Below are positions 10,439 through 21,779 of a stretch of 64,000 nucleotides of DNA, piece after piece (positions within the stretch are counted from its first letter, which is position 1; each line of letters opens with the position of its first letter). The translations under genes and the position numbers were made by a program. Source of the stretch: Oscheius tipulae (lineage: Eukaryota; Nematoda; Chromadorea; Rhabditida; Rhabditidae); NCBI GenBank assembly GCA_037178975.1, contig JASJZH010000002.1, forward strand, positions 6,747,501-6,811,500, read 5' to 3'. The notes beneath the pieces are model-generated. The model did not search any database. It was not told where the DNA came from and saw nothing but the letters and a program-made list of their open reading frames with translations.

Positions 10439-13400
10439 ATGGGTGAGAGAAACGACCACTGGATTGGAGCTTTTCCAGCTGCTGATTGGGTAAAATATGC
10501 GAAGGAAAACTTGACTACCTATTTCAATCGAGAAGTCGTTGTAGTTTCACTGGTATAAACATTTTGAACATGCTATTAAGTTAAGTTTCAGATAGGAAAA
10601 GACTTTCCAAACCGAATGAAATTCGAGGAGCTAAACGATTATCTAAAAGTAGATGTCTTTCCGTGCCCGTCGACGAGCCGAGCTGATCTAAATGTGAGAA
10701 TTGTACCATTATTTTTTTGGATTGCCGCCAATTTTCAGATCGACATGTACTATTCGGCCAGTGACAACATTGTCTTTCTTCTCATTGACAGTCCAAATGA
10801 TGTAGGACCACTGAAAGAGGCTATGGCTCAGGAGGGAAAGGTAGGAATATACCAATAAAAACTGACTGCTAGGTTTCGGTGTAAAGAAATGAAATTATAG
10901 AATTGTGATGTACTGCAAACTTATAGATCAGTTAAAATCCTCCAACTTTGTAGAAGGTCGCAAACGCAGATAATCAGTTCATGGCCCTAGAAAATGACAT
11001 ATAATTGCAGAAAAATGGATTAGAAAGTTTGAACTGAACACATTGGAAGTCTGGCGTGCTCCTCCGATGGAGATCAATCTGAAATTTCTAGACATTCTTC
11101 GAGAAGTTGGGTCAACTAGAGACTAAATATTATGAACTCTTGCATTTTTCCATCCTGATCTCTCACTTCATCGTGGTGATGGAACCATATCCCCGGCTAG
11201 ACATGTCTCTCATCAGGATACTGAAGAATGTCAACAAGATCAGGTCAGCATTTTTGAAGACTTACACGATTGAGATTTCAGGATATCGGCTCAAAAACTG
11301 GTGAAAGGACAGATTGCTTCCTCGGAAAGCATTCAGAAGATCTTCAAAGGTGGACGTTTGGCGTCACCACAATTTTTGTTCTGCTTCCAGAAGACTGTTA
11401 TTCGGAACGAGTTGAGCTTTGCCAAACGAGTGAGTCTCGTACACTGTCTCTTAGTCTTCCTGTCTCTATTACTGTCCTCAGCTAATTTTTTTAGAAAGAA
11501 ATCGTCGAAAAACTGGAAGAGTCTATCGAAAACCAGATCTACAACGTCTTCCGGCAGTGTCGCTTGATTGGCGGTGGACCGTAGGTGTTTTTTCAGCTCT
11601 CCTTGTACTTTTTCACTTTTAAGAGACTCATCATCTCTCGGAAGTTTATCCGAAAAATTGAAGTACGTGAGACTACTGTTCCCCTCCAAGGCTACAGAGA
11701 ATATCATGGCGGATCTGCTGGACTTTGTGATGGATAAGGACATGTCGGATGGAGAAGACGACGCAGGAAGTGAGGGTTTTGCCAAACTGATCGGTCAAAA
11801 TGTGGCGGCACTCAGGAGAGACAAGGAAAAGAGTGTAGGTTACTTTGAATTTTTTTATCTGACTTATTTCTGAATTACTTTGAATTCTTCTTCGGACGTG
11901 AGAATTATTTTTAGTTGCCAGCACTCGAATCCCTTATCGAAGCTGTGGAACTCCTACTTCAAGTAACTGAGACCATAAAAACTGAGAAGATCGTGGACAA
12001 GATCGTCTCCCGTGAACAGGATCTTTTCAAAGAGTACGCTTCTACAATAATCGTACTAATAGAACTGTTTAAGTCTGAATAAGCTGGCTATAGACGAAGC
12101 GGTAGAGCAGTACAGCTGGTCCTACGGAAAAGAGAGCAATCGAGCCGTATTCACCAAAGTGGAGCACAATCAGAGAGTAAGTTCTGTCAATATCTGATTT
12201 AACATTCTTAGTTTGGAGCGGCAGTTCGCTATCTTGACGGTGTTCTGGCTGGTGGACCTCGGGAGACAGTCATGTCCGAACTTCGAGCCAGGTGTGACAA
12301 TCTCTGGCAGGGAGGACTTCAGTGCTGTGAACAACAGTCTGTGACCGGCTTCAACTGTAATCTGCCTGTGCATTCCACGGTCGGTGACGAGTCCGTCGCC
12401 GAGAAGGAATGGGAAATGCATGATAGCCGAGTCACCTATTTGTCCACTTGCGCCTGTGGGCGATCTCAGACGATCAGAAAGGATCCATTTAGTGTCAAAG
12501 AAGCCAACTATGATTTTTATCATCAGAACTCGGTGTTTACTTGCTGTAAAAATCTTGAGAGACACAACTTCCCGGTGGTTGGTGACTATGAGGCGGAAGT
12601 CGAGACTGAAGAGGTTTGCTCTTGCAACTAGAACTCAGTTTGGCCAATTTAGAACTGGCACGCCGACGAAAACTGGCCCCGGCCTGGAGACGAAGCTCCT
12701 GTTCCTTTCTCCTCGAGAAGAAACCTCAATCCGTCTTCCAGTGAAGAGAGCATCACTGAAAGTTTGTCCAGTTCTGAGGTATGTACTCTATATATTCTTC
12801 TAAAAATCAATTTAAAGAGTGAGTCAACAAGCAGTGAGAGCGAAGGTCGGGAAGAATATGGCGGCTCAAGACGATCGTACGTTAGAAAAGAAACAGTGAA
12901 GGTTGACACCCGGGTGAACAGGCAGTCAGCGGTTTGGGAATTCATGAAAAAGTGCAAGAATCTCATGGAGAAAAACGTAAATTTTTATGTTTCTCTCCCA
13001 TACAGCCTCGTTCAGGTCCCGCACACTGAAGGAGTTCCTCATATCTTGGCTCCAGGCATTCTACCAGTCTTTCCAAGCTTTACATTGACGTGTATCGGTC
13101 CGGGTAGTCTGTACAGGTACTCTTTGCTCTATTCCTTTAACAGTACCTTTTCAGCCACGGCCTCGGACTAAAAGACCAGCCGAACTTCAAGATCTCTAGT
13201 GAATTCCTTTTGCCAGTAGACATCCCACTGATGGTTGACCGAGGGCGCTGGGAACAGGACCTTGAATTTGTTAACGCCATGGAAGGCGTGGGGATGTACA
13301 CAAAATACAGACCCTCAAGAAGACCTGGACTTGATACGGAGAAGGTCAGCAATTTATTTTTGCGTCTGTTGTTTCCTCGAAAAGTTTAAGCAAAGGCACA

Positions 13401-14069
13401 TCCAACAGTTTCCTGAAAAGTGTCGCCAAGAACAGTTTCGCTCGCGGTTTAGAGAGGCAGAGAGAAGAAAAGCGCGCGACGAGACAGGGTGGGACAACCT
13501 TGACCGAGTAAGATTTTACAGGTGAAACTCTTTGTCGGGTTCGACTACGAATGTCCACGAGGCCATCGATTCTTTGTCGATTCTAAAGGAGAGCCTCTTC
13601 TTCTTCCTAAGGTTTTTGTTCTTTTTTCTTTTTTTGCAAGAATTGGATTCAGGGACAGACATACCGTGAGCAGGCCTGTAAAGATGCCGGTACCAATATC
13701 ATGTCAGTTGATCTACCCCTTCGTCGTCAGTGTACATGCAGAAAACAGCCGAGTCAAGTAGCACAGCTGATGAAAATCCACATTGTCACACCGAAATCAC
13801 CCGTCTCGGTGACTGTCGAGCCGAAAATTGTCATTCCGGGACAAGAAGGATTCTACTACTCCGGAGAAGGACCGCTAAAACTAGCTTGGGCAAAGTAGGT
13901 TATATAATTAAGTTTTTCAAATATTAATTGTGGATACTACATTCTCCACTTGCCTTTCGTCTACAGCGGACCGTCCGGTCTTTGGATCCCGCCGAAGACG
14001 TTCGATTGTGTTGGAACCTTTCTGGGCAACTCCATTCAAGTTTCATACACTCCGTTGGAAAAGAAATAA
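10439..14069 (+). CDS. smg-8: Nonsense-mediated decay factor SMG8
   Basis: Subunit of the SMG1 kinase complex that regulates UPF1 phosphorylation in mRNA surveillance. Eighteen exons encode 897 residues: 10439-10552, 10592-10693, 10739-10840, 11092-11243, 11282-11429, 11495-11580, 11597-11834, 11915-12033, 12074-12177, 12213-12613, 12653-12778, 12818-12976, 13016-13116, 13155-13344, 13391-13507, 13522-13611, 13653-13894, 13967-14069. Recognised by FEELNDYLKVDVFPC, LLHFSILISHFIVVMEPYP, LEESIENQIYNVFRQCRL, the cysteine motif STCACGRSQTIRKDPFSVKE followed by ANYDFYHQ, then LFVGFDYECPRGHRF and the C-terminal PLKLAWA plus SGLWIPPKTFDC. Two junctions need introns of only 16 nt (11581-11596) and 14 nt (13508-13521). 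The stop lies inside AATAAA. The third intron contains a hairpin repeat. Confidence 0.95.
10905..10958. repeat. ~54 bp hairpin repeat, copy 4, in an SMG8 intron
   Basis: Arms TGTACTGCAAACTTATAGAT and TCCTCCAACTTTGTAGAAGG. More diverged than copies 2 and 5. Confidence 0.5.
11581..11596 (+). other. Apparent 16-nt intron in SMG8
   Basis: GTAGGTGTTTTTTCAG separates exon 6 (conserved NQIYNVFRQCRL) from exon 7 (KYVRLLFPSKATENI). Reading through gives an immediate TAG. Removing exactly these 16 nt joins CC and C into one proline codon and restores the frame. Confidence 0.6.
13508..13521 (+). other. Apparent 14-nt intron in SMG8
   Basis: GTAAGATTTTACAG lies between WDNLDR and VKLFVGFDYECPRG. Reading through hits TGA after seven codons, while removal gives DRVKLFVGFDYE, which fits the conserved family block. 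Confidence 0.6.
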
Positions 14070-14070
14070 A
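14065..14070 (+). terminator. AATAAA overlapping the SMG8 stop
   Basis: Last codons GAA AAG AAA TAA are followed by A, so the TAA stop is inside AATAAA. Confidence 0.65.
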
Positions 14071-14293
14071 GCTGATAAGTGCCGCAAAAACAAAGTAAAG
14101 TTGTTTCATTGGAAAAGTTTATTAAAGCTTATATAACCTGTAATATTTCAAAGTAAGCGAGTGCATAACCGGTATTTTTTTTTAAAGTAAGTAAATACTC
14201 AATTAACTAACGCAATACTGAATAAGCGAAATAACGAGATAAGTGATGTCTACATCCGTATAAAAAATGACAAACTATGATCGGAGCCTAATA
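14071..14293. other. SMG8 downstream flank
   Basis: AT-rich sequence between the SMG8 stop and the mariner left end. No feature seen. Confidence 0.5.
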
Positions 14294-15535
14294 TTGGTTG
14301 GCAGCTAAGTCTTTTCGCTTTTTCAAATGTAAAAATTTATTTTATGACTTCCAAACAACTTTTCATTCGTTGTAATTACCATTATGATGTACCACGTCTG
14401 CCTATTTCACGGGTAGCTTACGGATGCCACACTCGTAGAACACCTTGGGTTTCGACGCGAAGAAGTTTGTCAACCAGGTTTTGTGAGCGCCGTCGGAATC
14501 GAACTGTTGTCCTCCAATCTCGTTGTTGACAGTTTGGAACAGATAATAGTCGGAAGGGGCAAGGTCCGGGCTATAAGGAGAATGGGGTAAAATTTCCCAA
14601 CCCAGGTCGTGGATCTTGGAGCGAGTGAGTTTTGCAACATGGGGGCGCGCGTTGTCCATCTGCAGGATGACCTTCCACTTCAGTGGTCGTTTCTGACGAA
14701 GTGCAACGGCAACCCTTTCAAGTTGCTGGCTGTACATGGCGGCCGTAAGGGTAGTTCCAGCATCCAGCAGTTCCCAGTGCACCACTCCTTCGATATCCCA
14801 GAAAACACAGAGCATAATCTTCTTTAATGAGTGTCGGGTTTCACATCAGGACTTGGTGTCTGCCCTGGACCCACTCATTGACGCTTCCTTTGGAAGTTTA
14901 CCTACGTTATCCACTTCTCATCCCCCGTCACCAGGTGTGGTAAAAAGGATTTCCTCTCATACCTGGACAGGAGAGAATGGGCGACGGGCATGCGCTGCCA
15001 CTTCTGGGTGTCACTGAGGTCATGCGGCAACCAAGTGCCCAGTTTCTTCATAAATCCCAATTGCTTCAAATGGTGTTCCACTGCAGCATGACTGACAGAC
15101 AGTGCCTCTGCTAGTTCACGGGTAGTCTGGCGATTGTTCTCGTTCACGAGCTGCAGCAGCTTCGATTCATCAAAAGTTGACCTTGGCTCATCTTCGACAC
15201 TTTTGTCCCCAGACCCAAAGCGATAGAGCCACAACTGGCATACCCTCGTGGACGTCGTCCCTTGGCCATAAACATCGTTGATATCAGCCGCCGTTTGGGC
15301 TCCATTCGTGCCTTTGAGGAACTCATGTCGCAGGTCGTAGGGTGACCGGTCATCAATAGTCCGGATCAAGACGAACAGAGAATAGAGAACAAGAAGAAAA
15401 GAAGTGATGTCTTGCATGGTGGTTATAGAGGACTGAGTGAGCTACACGAGGTGCTATATCAACAGCTCGGTCATTGTTGCAAACAAGACAAAGGACATCT
15501 TTACAAAAAGCGAAAAGACTTATATGCCAACCCAA
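14294..15535 (-). mobile_element. Mariner-family DNA transposon, inactive
   Basis: A 1242 bp element with imperfect terminal inverted repeats: left TTGGTTGGCAGCTAAGTCTT, right (reverse complement) TTGGGTTGGCATATAAGTCT, both continuing TTTCGCTTTTT. It is flanked by TA on both sides (14292-14293 and 15536-15537), the Tc1/mariner target duplication. The transposase is on the minus strand and carries stop codons. The terminal GGTTGGC...AAGTCTTTTCGC is typical of cecropia/irritans-like mariners. Confidence 0.93.
14402..15417 (-). pseudogene. Mariner transposase pseudogene (DD34D type)
   Basis: Minus-strand remnant of a cut-and-paste transposase of about 340 codons. The N-terminal part has the paired helix-turn-helix region (YDLRHEFLKGTNGAQTAADI, then RQTTRELAEALSVSHAAVEH) and the first catalytic Asp in TGDEKWI. 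The C-terminal part has ILQMDNARPHVA (second Asp) and HSPYSPDLAPSDYYLF (third Asp), the mariner DD34D arrangement. Between the halves three in-frame stops (TAG, TGA, TAA) interrupt the frame over about 90 bp, so no active enzyme is made. Termini are still recognisable, so the insertion is not ancient. Confidence 0.92.
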
Positions 15536-15621
15536 TACAACCTCCATCTCTTCGGTTCTGGTTGCCCTTCAGTAGAAGAGATGAGCTGTTGTGCACAAGC
15601 ACTAATTTCAGCTGAAATGTA

Positions 15622-17012
15622 TTATTGTTGGAAAATTCTAATGGGCTTACGGTTTGGATCGCTAGAGAAATTCTTAATGATGGATTCAAAGTGTGGATGA
15701 GCTGCCCAACCACGAACAACATCTTTGAGCATAGAATGTTGACTGGTTGAGATTCCACACATGAACACGAAAAGCGCCTCCCGCATCAATCTCGATTCAC
15801 TGTTCACAAGCAGATCTATGAAATTAGTTTCCAGACGAGAATGATGTCTAAACCGTGTGTTTAAAGTACAAATGTTAGTATAAGTTACTCTAGGTAAAGA
15901 GAAATGGTCCTGGATGCTGGATTTCGAAGAGCTATCGTGAAGAAGAGCAGCAACTTTATGCTCAGATCTTGCATTCGTCCAGCTTTCTCTAGATCCTCTT
16001 TAATAACTGTATCCTAAATTTTTAAATTTCTAAGAAACTCAAGTAGACTCACATGACGATTATAAATATCGTAAAGACACTCGATGAGCCCCCCTGCGAT
16101 ACATCTGTTCCTGCTCGATCTGACAGACAGAATGCGTTCTCTTTCGTCTGGACCACATCCCAATAAGACCTCAACAACGAGGAAGATCAGCGAGGATTTT
16201 TCGTATCCGCTCCACCGTTCATATGATAGTAATTTTCTGATCGTCTTACATACACGAGGATACAAGGCCACTTGATATTGGGCGGTCGCTTTGTACGGAT
16301 TCGCAATGTACGTCGGAGGCGCAGTCACACTTGGTGTTGCCACCAAAGCGTAGAGAACATTAGGTCTCAGTCTTTTGATGTGGTCCAGGGTGGTGTGGTC
16401 TTCTCCATTTCGAAAGTAGCTTTTGTAGATGCAATACTGGATGCAGTTCAAGATTATCAGCACACCGTTATGTCTCGTTAGACCTTCCTGAATGGATATT
16501 ATATGATATTCCGCATTTTCTTACCTTGAGTGCGGAATTTCCTGTCACGATAAAGCTGATGTATTCCAAAAACGAACTTGTGACATTGAGGTCAATGGTT
16601 TGAATGAATTTCAGCAGTACTATGGCAACTTTTTCGGTGACGTTAGAAATAGTGGAAGGCTTAAAATTAGCCAGGAAGAGAAGAGCATTGAGCTGTATAT
16701 TAGGAGAATTGTGAGATGAAACCATTGCTAACAACTGAAAACCCTTATTGGTTACGAGAAGCCATGAAAGGTTACCTCGAAAGCAGCCACAGACTCCAAT
16801 TGTTGATTGAACTGTGCTCTTGGCATTTTCTCGTGGAACACTATAGTGATGAATCGAATGATTTTTTCGAGAATTTCTTCATCCACAGTTCTCTTGAGGT
16901 ACAGCTGAACCATCCACGGCAAGACATTTGAATCCAGCACTCGAATTATGTACTCTTCTGTGAGTTCAGAGGAACAGATGCGGTCTATAGCCAGGCGCTC
17001 CAACGTTTTCAT
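15622..17012 (-). CDS. Armadillo/HEAT-like alpha-helical repeat protein
   Basis: Five exons, 17012-16776, 16734-16525, 16487-16053, 16013-15889 and 15847-15622, encode 410 residues with consistent phases. The sequence is helical-repeat-like throughout: alternating leucine-rich helices such as NIQLNALLFLANFKP, VAIVLLKFIQTIDLNVTSSF, SSLIFLVVEVLLGCGPDER and LSIKLLLFFTIALR. No catalytic motif, signal peptide or membrane segment is seen. I cannot place it in a named family; ARM or HEAT scaffolds are the best guess. The intron before the last exon has a perfect TACTAAC branch-point-like sequence. The true start could be in an upstream exon, because a CTTCCTCAG site lies 20 nt before the chosen ATG; that site could also be a trans-splice acceptor. 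Confidence 0.7.
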
Positions 17013-17690
17013 AATTGCAAATGAACTCACTGAGGAAGCAACTATTTTTCGGGAAAGAAGAAAAGGATTTTTTAGACAAAAAGAACCTGCAAGAGAAAAA
17101 TAAAAAAGAATTGGAACGCCATAAATATGATTTTGAACCGTATTGCAATAACAGCTGTGCAACGTTTTCAAATAGACGCCCTGGCAGCCCAAAGAGAAAA
17201 AGAAAAAATAAACAGTAGAGCTGAAAAATTGCATATCTTTTTACTACAAAAAAAATATGAGTAGGTTAGGAAAGTCTAGGAAGTGAAAGTGGGATAAAAA
17301 CAGAAAGTAGTAAAGTAAATCTTTATTAACTATTAATGCAAGTCTTTTATAGCTTTGCATAACCGGTAATAATAAGAGGGAGAGGTGAGGGTAAGATACA
17401 ACTTGAAATATGGCAGTCGCTCACTCAGGACTTCAGTTCACTCATAAATTTTGGACGATCAGGCTCACAAATTACAGCCAGACGAGACTGGGACCTGGCA
17501 GTTTGTGTTGTACTCTATGAGTGATATAAAAAAAATTTCTAGCTAAATGCCACCAAAATTAGGGTGCAAGTAGGTAACATTGGCTCACAAGTTTCAGCCG
17601 ATTTGCTTTTTCGATGGCTGAGCTACGTCGATATTTCACTTCTTTGTGGCAGTTTTCTCAAACATTCGCTCCTAGCTGACATATCACTGA
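17013..17690. other. Upstream flank of the ARM-like gene, no gene seen
   Basis: AT-rich, with short open frames of no recognisable content. Confidence 0.45.
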
Positions 17691-17693
17691 CCC

Positions 17694-17878
17694 CAAAAAC
17701 ACAATGAACCCGGTATCATAGAAATTTTTTGGAAAACAAATTTTCTTCTCGCAATTGTTACTTACTCCTTAGGGGTGCTTACTGCCTCAAATCCGGGACA
17801 AAAAATAACCCCAGCACAACTGCGAGAAGAAAACTTTTTGACCGAAAAATACCATGAAAAGGGTTCATTGTGTTTTTA
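17694..17878. mobile_element. ~185 bp hairpin MITE-like element
   Basis: Long imperfect inverted repeat. The left end CAAAAACACAATGAACCC pairs with the right end GGGTTCATTGTGTTTTT. Inner arms also pair (ATTTTCTTCTCGCA against TGCGAGAAGAAAAC). There is no coding capacity, and target-site duplication is not clear. Confidence 0.65.
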
Positions 17879-18884
17879 GTGTGTGGATTACCCAATGTTG
17901 GAATATAAATTAGTAACCTGTCTAATGTCCTCGTATAAACATATTAACTTATGATTTTACCTTTTTTGATGACAGAGTTTAGTTTAAATATAAAGCAATT
18001 TAGGAAGAGGGCAATTTGTATCCTTATGAAATTCCGTTTGTATCAAAGCATCTATAAGCCTAGAAGCATCATTTGTCGTTCAGCAACAACCTCGTCCTTC
18101 ACTCAAAAAGTTAGTTTTAACGTTTGTTTAAATATAAAGTTGCAAAAAAAAGTTACTTATACGGCTAACTGATCTCAAAAATCGGGACGTATCTCGCATA
18201 GCAGCCTTCACACAACCATGACAAATTAGCTGTTTGCAAGCGCTTTTCTTTCTGCATAATCAGAGGTTTCTTATTCCACAAACGTTTAATTTCCACAAAA
18301 ATAACACTTGTTATTTGATCTCTACTAACTAAAGCGCGATGGTTTCAGTGACGGGCTCTGTCTGTTTATTTGTCCGAGGCCTTAAACCAGAAGCAAGCAA
18401 ATTAATGTCCAGAAAAAAAGGAATAAGAAACCGTTTTGTTGTTCAGAAGCAGTTATTGCCTAAATTAGGTAGCAAGTCAACTTTGTGTGCGCTCTAGAAC
18501 TTGATTTTTGTCTCAATGAAGCCACTGGAAGTCTTTTGCGGAGAAGCTACGAAGCGGCGCAGCCGCCATTTCAAAAGGGCGGCAAATCCTGAAAATCGTT
18601 GCGTTGGAATACGACTTTATACGGTCTGGACGCTTACAAAATAAGGCAAATTGAGCATGCAATCGAAAAATGTTTGAACATAAGGAATGGGAGTACGTGA
18701 TGCTCTTGCTTAGTTAATTTTTTATGGTTGACTATGAGCATTGCAGGACGGAGATATTCCTATAATATTCCTATACAATATATAAAACACGCCAAGAAGT
18801 ATCGGAAATCATACCAGAGCTAAAAGGGACTGCCTTTACAGCGGCAAGCGGTCATACAAACTGAGAGAGAATTTCTAAAGTGAG

Positions 18885-19560
18885 TTGGACAGCAAAGACT
18901 CTAAATTTGTTAAAAAATGGTATGATCTTAGTGCTCGGAAAAAGAAGTTTTTAGAGTCAAACTGGCCTATAGGGCAACTAAATAAGAATATTACCGTGAC
19001 CAAAGGTCCTACACAAGTATTTTTCCCGAGGACCTTCATGGAAGCAGTAGATGACAAGCTCAATTTAACCGATATTATTAACTTGTTTGACACCGTGCAG
19101 GTAATTTTCTTTGAAAATATCGTATTTAAAACTGAACAATCTGACTTCAGTATGGCGGTGATGAGATGCTCTTCCACACTGTTAGGTCTTCCTATTTTCT
19201 CAATTTCCGCGGACAAACAGAAAATAATTGTACACACGAGCATGATGATCTCTTTAACTTAGACATTTATTTTAACGTTCCGTAGCTTACAGGTTCATCC
19301 AGTAGCACAGGTACAATCCGAACTGTAAGAGCAAATACACAAGACACGGACTTTGCATTATTCGAGTCGAGTACATCCATCAACTTAATAGTAGCCCATA
19401 TTTAATTGGTGGGCCTTAGAAAAATGATAACACAAAAGTTTTAGATAATGAAATCTGGCCAGACTACGATTTTGGAGGTGTTGTGTGCATAGATGAGATG
19501 CTCTACAACAGGTCGATTGATATAAACCACAGAGTCAACATGCGGCCTTATCGCGAATAT
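18885..19560 (+). pseudogene. Possible piggyBac-like transposase remnant
   Basis: An open frame at 18885-19262 includes IINLFDTVQVIFFENIVFKT, resembling the piggyBac N-terminal block with a partner-helix FF..E.VENIV pattern. Downstream, in a broken context around 19465-19560, comes DFGGVVCIDEMLYNRSID followed by RVNMRPYREYNP, resembling the piggyBac catalytic SIDE..IPFKGR..MKQYMP block. No TTAA-flanked termini were found and the frame is interrupted. It could be a different domesticated or decayed gene. Confidence 0.35.
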
Positions 19561-19964
19561 AACCCGGTTTGTTTGTAGTGTTAAGGATGCTCCTTTTTCA
19601 GGTTAAAGAAGCGACCCTGCGACTTCAAGGAAACTTCAACATATCTACGTTTAAATGTAAATAAAATTTCTCGGATCCTTTCGGGCTACTTTGCTTAGTT
19701 TTGGATTCCCGCTGAGTGCAATATTTAAATTTTTGTAACCGCAAGACGGAACCCAGAACCTTCCAGTTCTTCCCTATGTTTAAGTAACTTCCTTTCTGTC
19801 TGTTTGTTTCGCTCTCACCCTCGTTGGTCGATTAATTGGCGATTGCTCCTTTATGATCTTTTTTCTGTTTTTCTCCCTTGTAAACACTCATCGAGAGAGA
19901 GAGAGAGACAGAATTGCCAACCGCGAACGCCCCTTTCGTGTCAACCGGTCGAATTATGATGGGC

Positions 19965-19972
19965 GTATTTAA
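19965..19972 (+). promoter_or_regulatory. Candidate TATA-like box for the FAR gene
   Basis: GTATTTAAG-type sequence about 70 bp upstream of the ATG at 20037. Confidence 0.3.
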
Positions 19973-20036
19973 GCCAATTGAAAATCTACTCGCGATTCAT
20001 TACCTACCGCAACTCTCTTCCCTAACCTAACAAACA

Positions 20037-21306
20037 ATGAGCCGCTCCTGTGCTGATCTTCCTCCCGATGTTAAGGGTAAGAAACAAATTCCCGTTTTCA
20101 TTCTTGACATGCATTGTAAAAGGTTGATGAATTAGGGTGCCCCTGTCAGTCTACTATCACATGGTTAAGGTCATGAAGAAATAGTCTGGGCGACACGAGG
20201 AAATGAAGCGGAAATAGTTAGGCAAAAATAGCTTTTAAAATTTAAAAACAGTAAATTCTATATTCCTTGAACAGATATTCATATGTACATGTGTTTGTTG
20301 CGCGGACAGTTTCTTTGTCAGAAGGAGTTTTTAGTTTTAGGTCAATTAATGAAACGGTGTTAAAATATAAAGACTGGACCACGTTAAACATGTTCGTTTA
20401 GATTGTCGAACTTACAGCTATTTAAAATAAGATACTGTCTTCCAGTTATCAGAGACCAAAAAGATCAGAAATGTTCACGATAGGAACTTAATTTGTTTCT
20501 GCAACAAAAAATAATCGCCGACCCTCTTGATACATGAGGTCGCTAACCAAAAAACGTCGCGCCCTAACAGGATTACACCCAAGAATTTTCAGCTCTCTTC
20601 CCAAAGGAGAATCTCGAATTCGCTGCCGGGATTACGTGCGATGAGGCGGCTGTCCTGAAGGATGTCTTCTCTGACCACGACTGTTTCGAACAGGTCGGGG
20701 AGATGATTGACGCTGTTAAGGCAAAAGACGTCACCCTTGGTGCCAAGATGCAAGGGGTTCTGGAGAAGAACTGTTCTAGACTCCAGGGACTGAGTCCGGC
20801 AGCTGTGGAGCATAGTAAGAAAGTCATTGAGTACGTGACTCACGTCCAGTGTGGACTGACTCTTGGCAAGGGTTTTTGTCCCAAGAAAGCTGAACAGCTC
20901 AAGAAGGAATTCGAGGTAAGGGTCCGAGACTTGCACGACTGCCAAAAAGACAGGTTGCTAGTAGAATCTTACCCGCACTTTCTTCTCTGTCCTCGCGACC
21001 CAAGCACAGAGTAAGAGAAGATATATCAGAGTTCGAATAGGTGCAACTTATGTGACGGTCCGTTCTCGCTCTGGCGCTCTCCCTTCGCAAGAAACTGTGG
21101 AAGGTGCCTTTACTTATAATTCTTGGAAACCCCAATGCGCGCGCGGGCCACAAGTTCGTTTTCTTCTTTTGAAATAGGAATCTTTGCTGTTTATCTTCTT
21201 TTTCAAAAGTTCTTGTGTAGCTCTCCAACCAAGACGAATCTTTCAGGCTCTTCCCGAAAACGATCGTGAGGCTCTGAAGAAGAACAATCCTGACATGACT
21301 TTCTAG
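20037..21306 (+). CDS. far: Fatty-acid and retinol-binding (FAR) family protein
   Basis: Small alpha-helical lipid-binding protein of the nematode-specific Gp-FAR-1 family. Exons 20037-20076, 20593-20915 and 21247-21306 encode 140 residues. Family-like blocks: FPKENLEFAAGITCDEAAVL, VLKDVFSDHD, MIDAVKAKDVTLGAKMQGVL and the C-terminal ALPENDREALKKNNPDM. Exon 2 is taken to start after AATTTTCAG; an alternative acceptor 12 nt upstream adds four residues. Secreted FARs have a signal peptide, but the first exon here is only MSRSCADLPPDVK with none, so this copy may be intracellular or the true first exon lies upstream. Four cysteines, unusual for the family, could form disulphides. AATAAA follows at 21391. 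Confidence 0.8.
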
Positions 21307-21390
21307 ACCCGTCAGATACTGAGCCAAGCAAACATCTCTTCTATTTGCCTGTTCTCCTTCTTACAACTGTTTTCAGTTTTCAGCTGTAAC

Positions 21391-21396
21391 AATAAA
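21391..21396 (+). terminator. AATAAA poly(A) signal of the FAR gene
   Basis: AATAAA about 85 bp after the stop codon. Confidence 0.6.
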
Positions 21397-21779
21397 GCTT
21401 GACCGAGGGTACAAATAACTGAAAGAGATTTAAATTTTATATTGTGGTATCTATAATTTGTCTTTGTATTGATGTTTTGAATTTAAATTTTAAATTGTTA
21501 ATTGTTATTGTTCTCACGTCCCTGTCTGTCTGAAGCCAATATTGCAATTAGAGTGCACTACATTGTTGGCAAGTCAACTCAGTTTGAGAGATAACTTCTT
21601 TGTGAGAACGTTGCTTCTGTCATGGTAGCTCGACTGGCGGGGAACATGCGGGCGGGTTAGAGTTAGAGGGAAGGGGATCAAGACAGGCTGGCAGGAGGGA
21701 ATAGAAACCGGGTAAAGATTAAAGGAGTCAGGTTACGACTGTCATTGCCCCTCTAGGGGCGATAGCATTACTTATATAG

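Noticed and set aside
10999-11091. Coding exon KWIRKFELNTLEVWRAPPME in SMG8
   Set aside because: Its frame stops before the conserved next exon. Treating it as intron up to TTTCTAG at 11091 gives a phase-consistent gene.
13894-13967. An 18-nt intron (GTAGGTTATATAATTAAG) in the last part of SMG8
   Set aside because: A normal 72-nt intron ending in a good CTTTCGTCTACAG acceptor gives the same frame and aligns better with the family C-terminus.
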